Source: Peribacillus simplex (GTDB lineage Bacteria; Bacillota; Bacilli; Bacillales; DSM-1321). From it: a stretch of 64,000 nucleotides of DNA. The stretch covers positions 3,996,001-4,060,000 of the forward strand of contig NZ_CP126106.1 of the NCBI RefSeq assembly GCF_030123325.1, read 5' to 3'. How positions within the stretch are numbered: position 1 is the stretch's first letter; each line of letters starts with the position of its first letter. The translations under genes were made by a program, and so were the position numbers. This document shows, in pieces, positions 35,226 through 43,240 of this stretch. A model generated the notes under the pieces. It was given only the letters and a program-made list of their open reading frames with translations. It ran no database searches and was not told the DNA's origin.

Positions 35226-36184
35226 AATCCATCAAGTCTATAAACTCTATTTTTAAATTGCCCCGAATAAGGCAATTCCAGTGCAGAGAGCATCCTTTGC
35301 ATGATATCAATTGAATCGATTTGTAAAAAGAGCCGTGCTTGTTTATTTGTTATATTGGGTTTTATGAGGAGAGCAAAATCACGAAGAGTTTGAATGTGGG
35401 CATCTTTCGCGGCGTAAGAACATTGACTGCATGACCATTTGCCCCAGTGATATTGCATATGGGGAGCAGAGCATTCAGGACATTGAACGCTTTTGAGCAG
35501 ATCTTGCTCATCGATTTGATACAATTCGAGTATATCAGGATTATGCGGAGTGTTTCTATGCAGAATCGTGTTCGAAAGTCTATTTCTCTGCCTTTGGGTT
35601 AATTGCTCAGAAGGATACTTTTCTTCAAGGGTGTGAATTTTGGTTAACAGGGTTTCTTTTCCCGTGATTTTTTTGAAAATGGGGGCAAAACCTGGGGTAG
35701 TCCTGATGATGGTATTCGAGTTTGCATTGGCAATGAGCGTTTCAATCGGCAGCGAGGGGAATTTGTGAAAAGTAAGCCAATCATTTAATCGGGATTTTTG
35801 CACGTCAACCTGGATTAGCGGATCCAGATAGGCCTGTTCCTGTCCATCTTTTGTCCGAATCAATTGGGGATAGGTGCGGTCAAAATAGAGCGTTCCCGCA
35901 AAATTTTTCACTTCAATGATGATACAGTAATTCCGGGTGAATATGAGGAAATCCATTTGAAAATAACGGCTCCCATCGGGGCTTAATCTTAAATCATGAA
36001 ATACACAATATTCTTTCGGAAGATTCTTCAGCTCTTTTCCGATACTCCGCTCCCCATTATATCCTGTACGGATTTTCTGGAAGTCGTTTCTGATTCTTTC
36101 CTGTTTTGGATGATTTGCTGGGAGCCTCCTGCTCAATGCCTCCAGTTTGCGCATTTTCATAGGCATTTCACACGGTTTTAGCAT
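35213..36184 (-). CDS. NERD-domain nuclease-like protein with C-terminal zinc ribbon
   Basis: A 323-residue protein. Residues about 40-160 are a NERD (nuclease-related) domain with a PD-(D/E)xK-like core: Asp78 in YFQMDFLIF and Glu91/Lys93 in IIIEVKNFAG. Residues about 235-262 have CPECSAPHM...WSCSQCSYAA, a four-cysteine ribbon, followed by a helical tail. Related NERD proteins are common in bacilli with no proven role; nucleic-acid cleavage or binding is inferred from the fold. No signal peptide or membrane segment is seen. Its coding end overlaps a 21-bp repeat block and a larger block lies just upstream of its start. The start at 36184 follows GGAG by about eleven bases, so it is moderately sure. 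Confidence 0.85.
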   Translation of the reverse strand: MLKPCEMPMKMRKLEALSRRLPANHPKQERIRNDFQKIRTGYNGERSIGKELKNLPKEYCVFHDLRLSPDGSRYFQMDFLIFTRNYCIIIEVKNFAGTLYFDRTYPQLIRTKDGQEQAYLDPLIQVDVQKSRLNDWLTFHKFPSLPIETLIANANSNTIIRTTPGFAPIFKKITGKETLLTKIHTLEEKYPSEQLTQRQRNRLSNTILHRNTPHNPDILELYQIDEQDLLKSVQCPECSAPHMQYHWGKWSCSQCSYAAKDAHIQTLRDFALLIKPNITNKQARLFLQIDSIDIMQRMLSALELPYSGQFKNRVYRLDGLIHE

Positions 36185-36299
36185 CCATACATCAACTCCT
36201 TCTCCTTTAGCTTCTATGTAAATGCCCTTTTTTCCTGCCAGGATCTGAAATCAGACGTTTCACCGTGAATTTGCTCTGTTTAATTCATGCGATTTATAG

Positions 36300-36842
36300 C
36301 TTACTCGTGAATTCGCATCATTTACTCGTGATTTTGCTTTTTACTCGTGAATTTACGCAGTTTACTCGTGAGTTTCCACCATTTACTCGTGAGTTTCCGC
36401 CATTTACTCGTGAATTCGCACCATTTACTCGTGAGTTTCCACCATTTACTCGTAAATTTACGCCATTTACTCGTAAATTTACGCAGTTTACTCGTGAATT
36501 TGCACTATTTACTCGTGAGTTTCCACCATTTACTCGTCAATTCGCGCCATTTACTCGTGAGTTTCCACCATTTACTCGTGAATTTACGTTTTACTCGTGA
36601 ATTCGCGACATTATCTCATGAGATTGTACTATTTACTCGTAGATTCGCGAGATTTACTCGTGAATTTGCACCATTTACTCGTGAGTTTCTACCATTTACT
36701 CGTGAATTCGCGCCGTTTACTCGTGAGTTTCCGCCATTTACTCGTAAATTTCCACCATTTACTCGTAAATTTCCACCATTTACTCGTGAGTTTCCACCAT
36801 TTACTCGTGAATTCGCGCCGTTGCCTCGTGAATTCGAGCACT
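36300..36842. repeat. Array of about 26 copies of a 21-bp repeat upstream of the NERD gene
   Basis: Units with core ATTTACTCGTGA(A/G)TTT and a variable end (CGCACC, CCACC, TACGCC, CGCGCC) run head to tail with mostly 21-base spacing. Units 16 and 26 are degraded, and the first few are 19-22 bases. ACTCGTGAGT contains the inverted repeat ACTC/GAGT. Two unit types, ending GTGAATTCGCNCC and GTGAGTTTCCACC, partly alternate. There are no unique spacers, so it is not a CRISPR array. Because 21 is a multiple of three, long repetitive open frames appear on the plus strand; I do not regard them as genes. Confidence 0.95.
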
Positions 36843-36854
36843 ATTTTAACGCAC

Positions 36855-36881
36855 AAAAAAACCCATGCTGTTTAACATGAG
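36855..36881 (-). terminator. Terminator of the 6S RNA
   Basis: On the minus strand CTCATG pairs with CATGGG (one wobble), followed by seven T. Confidence 0.8.
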
Positions 36882-36892
36882 TTGCTTTGTAA

Positions 36893-37091
36893 GGTGTAAG
36901 AGTCCCAATTGTGCCGTTTACGCCTTTGTTTTGAACCCGCTCTCCGCAGGTGGGTGCTCGGTTCCTCGCGTTTGTAAGTCCTCTTCGAGGGAGGCTTTTA
37001 CGCGGCCAGGAAACTAGTGCTCCCGGTAACTATAAGTGTTCGGTCAAAACTTATAGGTTAAAGAACGAACACATCAGGACTCTTACTTATT
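36893..37091 (-). ncRNA. ssrS: 6S RNA (6S-1 type, bsrA)
   Basis: About 195 bases transcribed from the minus strand between aspS and the upstream region, the place of bsrA in B. subtilis. The ends form a perfect 10-bp closing stem (36896-36905 with 37077-37086, GTAAGAGTCC on both strands' reading). The 5' part starts AAGAGTCCTGATG as in 6S-1. A long interrupted hairpin with a central open bubble follows, as expected for an RNA that mimics an open promoter and binds sigma-A RNA polymerase. It has its own promoter and a terminator. Confidence 0.88.
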
Positions 37092-37097
37092 GAAGAC

Positions 37098-37127
37098 ATC
37101 ATATCATAATGCTTAACTCTGTTTCAA
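37098..37127 (-). promoter_or_regulatory. Promoter of the 6S RNA
   Basis: TTGAAA (37122-37127) and TATGAT (37098-37103) separated by 18 bases on the minus strand; the predicted start is near 37091, just upstream of the closing stem. Confidence 0.7.
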
Positions 37128-37169
37128 GAAAAAACACCTAGGTATTTTTTCATATTTTTTCCAAAAAAA

Positions 37170-38939
37170 TTATTTTTTAAGTGCTGCAAGTCTTAGGTTC
37201 AGTTCGGCCAATTGCTTGTCACTTACAGTACTCGGTGCGTCAACGAGCAGGTCGCTTGCGCTTGCTGTTTTCGGGAACGCGATGGTGTCGCGAAGGTTCG
37301 TGCGGCCTGCGAGCAGCATGACCATGCGGTCCAAGCCAAGAGCGATCCCCCCGTGTGGCGGTGTTCCGTATTCGAATGCATCCATTAGGAAGCCGAATTG
37401 TGCGTTTGCTTCTTCTTCGGAGAATCCAAGTACTTTGAACATTTTTTCCTGAACGTCGCGTTCGAATATCCGCAGTGATCCGCCGCCAAGTTCGTAGCCG
37501 TTCAAGACAAGGTCATATGCTTGTGCACGTACGCTTGCTGGGTCTGATTCCAGTTTGTCCATGTCTTCACGGAATGGCATTGTGAATGGATGGTGTGCTG
37601 CATAGTAACGTCCTTCTTCTTCGTCATATTCAAATAGTGGCCAGTCCGTCACCCATAGGAAGTTGAATTTGCTTTGATCGATCAAGCCTCTTTCTTTACC
37701 AAGCTTGTTGCGAAGTGCTCCAAGTGCATCGGCTACGATGCCTTTCTTATCCGCTACGAATAAGATTAAATCCCCAACTTCAGCTTCCAATGCAGATACT
37801 AATTGCTCTTGATCTTCTGCGAAGAATTTGGCGATCGGCCCTTTTACGCCGTCTTCTTCAACTTTCAGCCATGCAAGGCCTTTTGCACCGTAAATCGCTG
37901 CAAATTCAGCCAATGCATCGATATCTTTACGGGAATAGTCCGCATTTCCGTCCTTAACGACGATCGCCTTAACTTGTCCGCCGTTTGCAACAGCGCCGGT
38001 GAACACTTTGAAATCACTGTCTTTAACGATTTCGGAAACATCTTTAAGTTCCATTCCGAAACGTGTATCCGGTTTGTCGGAACCGTAACGGCTCATCGCT
38101 TCATTGTAGGTCATTCTAGGGAATGGCAGTGTTACGTCCAATCCTTTTACGTCTTTCATCACTTTAGCCATCATGTTTTCAGCGGTGTTAATGATATCTT
38201 CTTGGCTCATGAAGCTTGTTTCAATATCGATTTGCGTGAATTCAGGCTGTCTGTCAGCACGTAAGTCTTCATCACGGAAACAGCGGGCAATTTGATAATA
38301 ACGTTCGAATCCGGATACCATCAATAGCTGCTTGAAGATTTGCGGTGACTGCGGAAGTGCATAGAACTCACCTTCGTGTACACGGCTAGGCACTAAATAA
38401 TCACGTGCTCCTTCAGGTGTACTTTTCGTTAAGATAGGTGTTTCGATATCAAGGAAGCCTTCACCGTCCAAGTAGTCACGGATCGCTTTTGTTGTTTGGT
38501 TACGCATTTTCAGCGTTTCGAACATCGCTGGACGACGAAGGTCCAAATAACGATATTTCAAGCGGATGTCTTCTGATACATCCGTTCTTTCATCAATGAT
38601 GAATGGAGGGGTCTTTGCTTCGTTTAAAATTGTAACGTTTTCAGCTTGGACTTCGACCGTTCCTGTTGTTACGTTCGGATTGAAGTTGGCTTCATCACGT
38701 TTGATGACTGTCCCTTGGATATCAAGGACGTATTCATTACGGATCTTTTCGGCTGTGGCCAGCGCGTCTGCCGAGATGTCCGGATTGAAAACGACTTGGA
38801 CGACTCCGCTTCTGTCACGAAGGTCGATAAAGATGACCCCGCCCAAATCCCGGCGTTTTTGTACCCATCCCTTTAATGTTACTTTTTCACCAATAGCTGC
38901 TTCTGTCACTTCACCATTGAAGTATGTTCTGCCAAACAT
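37170..38939 (-). CDS. aspS: Aspartyl-tRNA synthetase
   Basis: A class IIb synthetase of 589 residues that charges tRNA-Asp (and perhaps tRNA-Asn). The N-terminal OB-fold anticodon domain (VTLKGWVQKRRDLGGVIFIDLRDRSG) is followed by the catalytic core with FLDIETPILTKSTPEGARDY (motif 1), CFRDEDLRADRQPEFTQID (motif 2) and GIALGLDRMVMLLAGRTNLRDTIAF (motif 3). A GAD insertion domain lies about residues 290-420. The bacterial-type insertion makes it the long form. AAGGGGG precedes the ATG; the gene is 12 bases after hisS and shares its T-box-controlled transcript. Confidence 0.97.
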   Translation of the reverse strand: MFGRTYFNGEVTEAAIGEKVTLKGWVQKRRDLGGVIFIDLRDRSGVVQVVFNPDISADALATAEKIRNEYVLDIQGTVIKRDEANFNPNVTTGTVEVQAENVTILNEAKTPPFIIDERTDVSEDIRLKYRYLDLRRPAMFETLKMRNQTTKAIRDYLDGEGFLDIETPILTKSTPEGARDYLVPSRVHEGEFYALPQSPQIFKQLLMVSGFERYYQIARCFRDEDLRADRQPEFTQIDIETSFMSQEDIINTAENMMAKVMKDVKGLDVTLPFPRMTYNEAMSRYGSDKPDTRFGMELKDVSEIVKDSDFKVFTGAVANGGQVKAIVVKDGNADYSRKDIDALAEFAAIYGAKGLAWLKVEEDGVKGPIAKFFAEDQEQLVSALEAEVGDLILFVADKKGIVADALGALRNKLGKERGLIDQSKFNFLWVTDWPLFEYDEEEGRYYAAHHPFTMPFREDMDKLESDPASVRAQAYDLVLNGYELGGGSLRIFERDVQEKMFKVLGFSEEEANAQFGFLMDAFEYGTPPHGGIALGLDRMVMLLAGRTNLRDTIAFPKTASASDLLVDAPSTVSDKQLAELNLRLAALKK

Positions 38940-38951
38940 GGTATTTCCCCC

Positions 38952-40223
38952 TTAAGCCTGTAGCTTTTTGAATTGTTCAACGAATGTAGCAAGTTCCACT
39001 TGGACTTGTTCACCGGTTTCCATGAACTTCACATTGATTTTATTATTTGCCAATTCATCATCCCCGAGTGTCGCCACATATCTTGCTTCGAGGCGGTCGG
39101 CTGATTTGAATTGTGCTTTCACTTTACGGTCTTGATAGTCTTTTTCGACGGTGAAACCGGCATTCCGCAATTGATGGGCAAGTTTGACGGTATAATCCTT
39201 GGCTGTTTCACCTAATGAGACAAGATAGCAGTCAATTCCCTTTTTGATCGGAAGCTCGATGTTTTCTGCTTGGAGGGCAGCAATCAGGCGTTCAATGCTT
39301 AGTGCAAAGCCGATTCCCGGTGTTTCCGGTCCGCCAAGTTCTTCAGACAGCCCGTTATAACGGCCGCCTCCGCAAAGGGTAGTGATGGCGCCAAAGCCTT
39401 CTGCATCACTCATGATTTCAAATGCGGTATGATTATAGTAATCCAAGCCCCGCACCAGGGTCGGATCTTCGACGAAATCGATTTCCAAATCGGTTAAGTG
39501 CTGTTTCACCTTTTCGAAATAGATACGGGATTCATCATTTAAATATTCAATGATGGAAGGAGCAGTGTTCATCAATTCGTGATCGTGATCCTTTTTGCAA
39601 TCCAGGATACGCAAAGGATTTTTTTCGAGACGGTTTTGGCAATCGCCGCAAAACTCGCCGATGCGCGGTTCGAAATGCTTGATTAACGCATTTCGATGCG
39701 CTGTCCGGCTTTCCTTATCACCAAGGCTGTTGATCACAAGTTTCAGCTTTTTCAAACCAAGTTCCTTGTAAAGGTTCATCGCAAGTGACAGAACCTCTGC
39801 ATCGATTCCTGGATCCTTACTTCCTAAAGCTTCGATGCCGAATTGAACGAACTGGCGGAACCGGCCTGCTTGCGGACGTTCGTAGCGGAACATCGGCCCG
39901 ATATAATAAAGCTTGACCGGTTGATTGGCCCACCCGAACATTTTGTTCTCGATATATGACCGTACAACCGATGCAGTGCCTTCCGGACGAAGGGTTAAGT
40001 TCCTTTCACCGCGATCTTGAAATGAATACATTTCTTTTTGTACGATATCGGTTGTATCCCCTACACCGCGTAAAAATAATTCCGTATGCTCAAAAATCGG
40101 TGTGCGGATTTCTTTATATTGGTAACGGTGACAAATCTCACGCGCCGTGTTCTCGATATACTGCCAAACTTCCGTTTGACCAGGCAATAAATCCTGGGTA
40201 CCTCTAGGAATCTGAATAGACAT
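38952..40223 (-). CDS. hisS: Histidyl-tRNA synthetase
   Basis: A class II synthetase of 423 residues that charges tRNA-His. IQIPRGTQDLLPGQ is the N-terminus, LTLRPEGTASVVR is motif 2-associated, GLDYYNHTAFEI is the histidine-binding block and FALSIERLIAAL is motif 3. A C-terminal anticodon-binding domain follows. The start is the ATG at 40223 after AAAGGAGGA; a frame from 40391 extends through the T-box leader and is not coding. It is first in the hisS-aspS operon. Confidence 0.97.
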   Translation of the reverse strand: MSIQIPRGTQDLLPGQTEVWQYIENTAREICHRYQYKEIRTPIFEHTELFLRGVGDTTDIVQKEMYSFQDRGERNLTLRPEGTASVVRSYIENKMFGWANQPVKLYYIGPMFRYERPQAGRFRQFVQFGIEALGSKDPGIDAEVLSLAMNLYKELGLKKLKLVINSLGDKESRTAHRNALIKHFEPRIGEFCGDCQNRLEKNPLRILDCKKDHDHELMNTAPSIIEYLNDESRIYFEKVKQHLTDLEIDFVEDPTLVRGLDYYNHTAFEIMSDAEGFGAITTLCGGGRYNGLSEELGGPETPGIGFALSIERLIAALQAENIELPIKKGIDCYLVSLGETAKDYTVKLAHQLRNAGFTVEKDYQDRKVKAQFKSADRLEARYVATLGDDELANNKINVKFMETGEQVQVELATFVEQFKKLQA

Positions 40224-40283
40224 GTGTGTTTCCTCCTTTAAAGCAAGACGCCCTTTCTGATACGGCGCTATACTGATTTTTTC

Positions 40284-40560
40284 CAAACAAAAAACTCCCG
40301 CCCCTTGTAACTTATCCGTTACAAGGGACGAGAGTTTGGATATCCCGTGGTGCCACCCTAGTTGAAGCACAAAAAAAGTGCCCCCGCTCAAGAACAGTTA
40401 ACGCCTGTTTTACGTCCATCTCCTATTAAGTAAATCCGTTCGGAGTGAAGCCTACGGAGGGTTCTTTCATTAAGTCATCATGTGGAATGCTTTCAGCCTC
40501 GGCATTTCCTCTCTTTTCATGTGTTTCTTAATTACTCTTCTCCATCATTGGTTATTGCAG
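40284..40560 (-). promoter_or_regulatory. T-box riboswitch of the hisS-aspS operon
   Basis: The minus strand contains the T-box core AGGGTGGCACCACGGG (40344-40359). It is followed by an intrinsic terminator at 40284-40336 (ACTCTCGTCCCTTGTAAC against GTTACAAGGGGCGGGAGT, then T-run). The upstream stem I region includes CAC at 40482-40484, a fitting histidine specifier codon. Uncharged tRNA-His would pair with the T-box bulge, stabilise the antiterminator and let transcription enter hisS. Confidence 0.9.
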
Positions 40561-40581
40561 TAATAAGTCTGATATTTTATA

Positions 40582-40610
40582 ATCATACGGACGTTAACAT
40601 CAAATGTCAA
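40582..40610 (-). promoter_or_regulatory. Promoter of the hisS-aspS operon
   Basis: TTGACA (40605-40610) and TATGAT (40582-40587) separated by exactly 17 bases, placed just upstream of the T-box leader. Confidence 0.85.
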
Positions 40611-40635
40611 GGCAGTCTGAGGATTTTGTCGCATT

Positions 40636-40809
40636 TTATTGGTTCAAACGTTTTTTCAAATTTTTGATCGTCCGGACATTGACCCCGAATTCGGATGCCA
40701 ATTCAACAAGGTTCGCGCTTTGTTCCTTTTGAATGAAATCGTGAAAATCGACACCCAGTACTTGATTGCCTCCGCTTAAGCTCGTTTGATCTTTTTCGCT
40801 GAATTTCAT
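40636..40809 (-). CDS. Small helix-turn-helix protein next to hisS
   Basis: A 57-residue protein with a C-terminal helix-turn-helix (NLVELASEFGVNVRTIKNLKKRLNQ) and an N-terminal helix. It is a homologue of small proteins found between hisS and yrvJ in bacilli (yrzK position in B. subtilis), sometimes annotated as sigma-like. The function is unknown; DNA binding is inferred. CTAGGAGG lies before the ATG at 40809; the longer frame overlaps the divergent yrvJ start and is not used. It ends 26 bases before the hisS promoter -35. Confidence 0.7.
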   Translation of the reverse strand: MKFSEKDQTSLSGGNQVLGVDFHDFIQKEQSANLVELASEFGVNVRTIKNLKKRLNQ

Positions 40810-40936
40810 GTGGTTCCCTCCTAGAGTTATATAAGCTCTATTCTTTCCTAAAAAAAATGTTTTTTGCACAGGGAAGAGGGAAATTTTCATTGAACGAGAA
40901 TACATACATATAGACATTAAAAGGGAGAGACAACTT

Positions 40937-42706
40937 ATGAAGAAGAAATCGGGTTTATTCGGCCTGACACTGATGCTGATATTCTCAGCGATTTTCCCCA
41001 TCAATCACGCTTTTGGAAAAGATGAAGGGGAAAATATCGTGACGACCCAAGTGGTCAATGTCCGTGAGGGTGCAGGCCTCAGTTTCCCTATCGTAAAAAA
41101 ACTGGAAAAAGGGGAATCGTATCCCATTCTGAATGAAGATGGCGACTGGATCGAAATCCGGATCGGCGCCGGCAAAACGGGATGGGTTGCCAATTGGTTA
41201 GTGGAGAAACAAACGGGATCTGATACCAATCAGGTCAAAAAAGAAGCGGGACAAGGCGTGATAACTGGCAGCTCCGTCCGTGTCCGTACAGGTCCCGGCA
41301 CTACATTTCAAACGGTTGGATCCTTAAGTAAAGGAACGGCTGTTGACATCATTGAGAAGAACGAAAATTGGATTAAGGTCAACACGGCTGATATCGAAGG
41401 CTGGGTCTCTTCTGACTACTTGAAGCTTCCCGAAGCATCAGGAAATGCAGCGAAGAAAGATTCAACCAAGGAAAAAGAAACGAATCAATCCGTAAAAACC
41501 GGTGTAACTTTGGTGGATCGGCTCAATGTCCGTTCGGAACCATCGACAAGCAGTGCCTCGCTCGGAAAGCTGAATGCAAATACGTCAGTGACCGTTTACA
41601 GGGTTGAAAATGAATGGGCTGAAATTGATTTCCAAGGAGTCCGCGGTTGGGTTGCTGAACCTTACATACAAGTAAGCGAAAATAAAGATGATATGAAAAA
41701 TGCTACGGCAGGCGCCACTGCAAGGGTGACCGCTACGGGTTTAAATGTCAGGAAAGAAGCCTCTCTCTCAAGCAAGGTCATCGGTTCGGTGAACAAGGAT
41801 GAGACTTACGCCGTGCTGCAAACAAAGGGAAATATGACACAGATAAAGCTCTCCGGTTCAAAAAAGGGCTGGGTCGTGAGTTGGTACCTTGAAAAAGAGA
41901 ATGTTGAACAAGCGGCGAAGGAAAAAAAGGTTGATGTAAAAGGAAACAAGATTACCATCATTCATGATGGTACGATCCTTAGAAGCGAGCCTGATGGCAA
42001 CTCAGAGATTGTCGAGCAGGCCAATGCAGGTGAATCGTTCTCCGCATCAGGTATGGAAGGCGACTGGTATTCCATTAAACTTAAGGGCGGAAAAACAGCT
42101 TATGTGGCCGGATGGATCGTGACCGTCGAAGGGAATCCCAAGCAGATCCAACGGCCTGGCGTCGAGAAATACTTAAAGGATAAAACCATTGTGATCGATC
42201 CCGGCCATGGCGGCAGGGATAGCGGTACAATCGGCGCCGGTGGAACACTTGAGAAAAACCTGACGACTAGAACGGCAGAATTGCTGCGGGACAAACTTCA
42301 GGCGGCAGGAGCTAAAGTGATCCTGACCAGAAGCGGAAATACCTATGTTCCACTCCCTTCCCGGGTCAGCACTTCACATATACATAACGCGGATGCTTTC
42401 ATCAGCCTCCATTATGATAGCACCAAGGACCAGATCACCAGCGGGATAACAACATACTACTATCATGACTATCAGCGTGCATTGGCGGCTACACTGGCCA
42501 ATTCACTCGGTTCTACCATGCAGGTGCCCAACCGTGGATCACGTTACGGGAATTTTCATGTCATCCGTGAAAATAAACGGGTAGCTACACTCATTGAACT
42601 AGGTTATTTGAGTAATCCAGTGGAAGAATTGACGTTAACATCGAATGAATATCAAGAAAAAATCACATCGGCCATCTATAATGGGTTGGCGCGGTACTTT
42701 AAATAA
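40937..42706 (+). CDS. yrvJ: N-acetylmuramoyl-L-alanine amidase with five SH3b domains (YrvJ-like)
   Basis: A 589-residue exported cell-wall hydrolase. A signal peptide (residues 1-28, ending NHAFG) precedes five bacterial SH3 wall-binding repeats of about 60-75 residues; the first four carry a VRxxxxxxS-type core (NVREGAGLS, RVRTGPGTT, NVRSEPSTS, NVRKEASLS) and the fifth a divergent ILRSEPDGN. The C-terminal amidase_3 domain has the zinc ligands in VIDPGHGGRDSG, LEKNLT and ISLHYDST, and the catalytic glutamate in TLIELGYLSN. It cuts the bond between muramic acid and L-alanine. AAGGGAGA precedes the ATG. The gene is divergent from the small HTH gene. Confidence 0.94.
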   Translation: MKKKSGLFGLTLMLIFSAIFPINHAFGKDEGENIVTTQVVNVREGAGLSFPIVKKLEKGESYPILNEDGDWIEIRIGAGKTGWVANWLVEKQTGSDTNQVKKEAGQGVITGSSVRVRTGPGTTFQTVGSLSKGTAVDIIEKNENWIKVNTADIEGWVSSDYLKLPEASGNAAKKDSTKEKETNQSVKTGVTLVDRLNVRSEPSTSSASLGKLNANTSVTVYRVENEWAEIDFQGVRGWVAEPYIQVSENKDDMKNATAGATARVTATGLNVRKEASLSSKVIGSVNKDETYAVLQTKGNMTQIKLSGSKKGWVVSWYLEKENVEQAAKEKKVDVKGNKITIIHDGTILRSEPDGNSEIVEQANAGESFSASGMEGDWYSIKLKGGKTAYVAGWIVTVEGNPKQIQRPGVEKYLKDKTIVIDPGHGGRDSGTIGAGGTLEKNLTTRTAELLRDKLQAAGAKVILTRSGNTYVPLPSRVSTSHIHNADAFISLHYDSTKDQITSGITTYYYHDYQRALAATLANSLGSTMQVPNRGSRYGNFHVIRENKRVATLIELGYLSNPVEELTLTSNEYQEKITSAIYNGLARYFK

Positions 42707-42709
42707 AGA

Positions 42710-42748
42710 GCAGAAAAGCCAGCTTCGCATCGAAGCTGGCTTTTCTGC
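42710..42748 (+). terminator. Hairpin after yrvJ
   Basis: GCAGAAAAGCCAGCTTCG and its complement form an 18-bp stem around a 3-base loop. No T-run follows on this strand, so it may be a transcript-end stabiliser; the dtd terminator on the other strand is separate. Confidence 0.65.
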
Positions 42749-42759
42749 CCTTACCCCAA

Positions 42760-42781
42760 CAAAAAAACCTGCCGCAGCAGG
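42760..42781 (-). terminator. Terminator of the relA-dtd unit
   Basis: ACCTGC and GCAGGT pair around TGCG, followed by seven T on the minus strand, directly after the dtd stop codon. Confidence 0.85.
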
Positions 42782-43225
42782 TCATTTCTTGCTTTCAAGT
42801 ATTAGTGTAACGGGACCGTCATTAGTAAGCTGAACATCCATCATGGCACCGAATTGACCTGTTTCCGTATGGATGCCCCTTTTGCGGAGTTCCTCGTTGA
42901 ATGCTTCATATAATTCATTCGCCTCTTCAGGACGGGCGGCGTCCATGAAGTTGGGTCGACGGCCTTTACGGCAATCGCCGTATAAGGTGAATTGTGAAAC
43001 TGATAAAATCGAACCTCCCACATCCAATAGTGAATGGTTCATCTTTTCATTTTCATCTTCAAATATTCTTAGATTGACAATCTTATCGGCCAAATAGGCG
43101 GCGTCATCGATGGTATCCCCATGTGTTATACCAACCAACAGGACGAGCCCGCTGTCGATTTGCCCGATTATTTGGTCTGCGACAACGACTTTTGCCGCTT
43201 TGGAACGTTGTAAAACAACACGCAT
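42782..43225 (-). CDS. dtd: D-aminoacyl-tRNA deacylase
   Basis: A 147-residue hydrolase that removes D-amino acids and glycine mischarged on tRNA. MRVVLQRSKAAKVVV is the N-terminus, GSILSVSQFTLYGDCRKGRRPNF holds the SQFTL catalytic motif with the threonine, and the cross-subunit GP motif is NDGPVTLILE. It follows relA by 15 bases in the same direction, the usual Firmicute pair. Confidence 0.95.
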   Translation of the reverse strand: MRVVLQRSKAAKVVVADQIIGQIDSGLVLLVGITHGDTIDDAAYLADKIVNLRIFEDENEKMNHSLLDVGGSILSVSQFTLYGDCRKGRRPNFMDAARPEEANELYEAFNEELRKRGIHTETGQFGAMMDVQLTNDGPVTLILESKK

Positions 43226-43240
43226 GGCACTAAAAACCCC

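Noticed and set aside
36300..36842. A CRISPR array
   Set aside because: Units follow each other without unique spacers and no cas gene is present.
36265..36880. Three overlapping plus-strand open frames of 92-177 residues made of FTREF or LLVSFHH units
   Set aside because: They arise because the 21-bp repeat is a multiple of three; there is no ribosome site and all frames look alike.
40224..40391. A 56-residue N-terminal extension of HisS
   Set aside because: It translates the T-box leader; the real start has a strong ribosome site and matches known HisS proteins.
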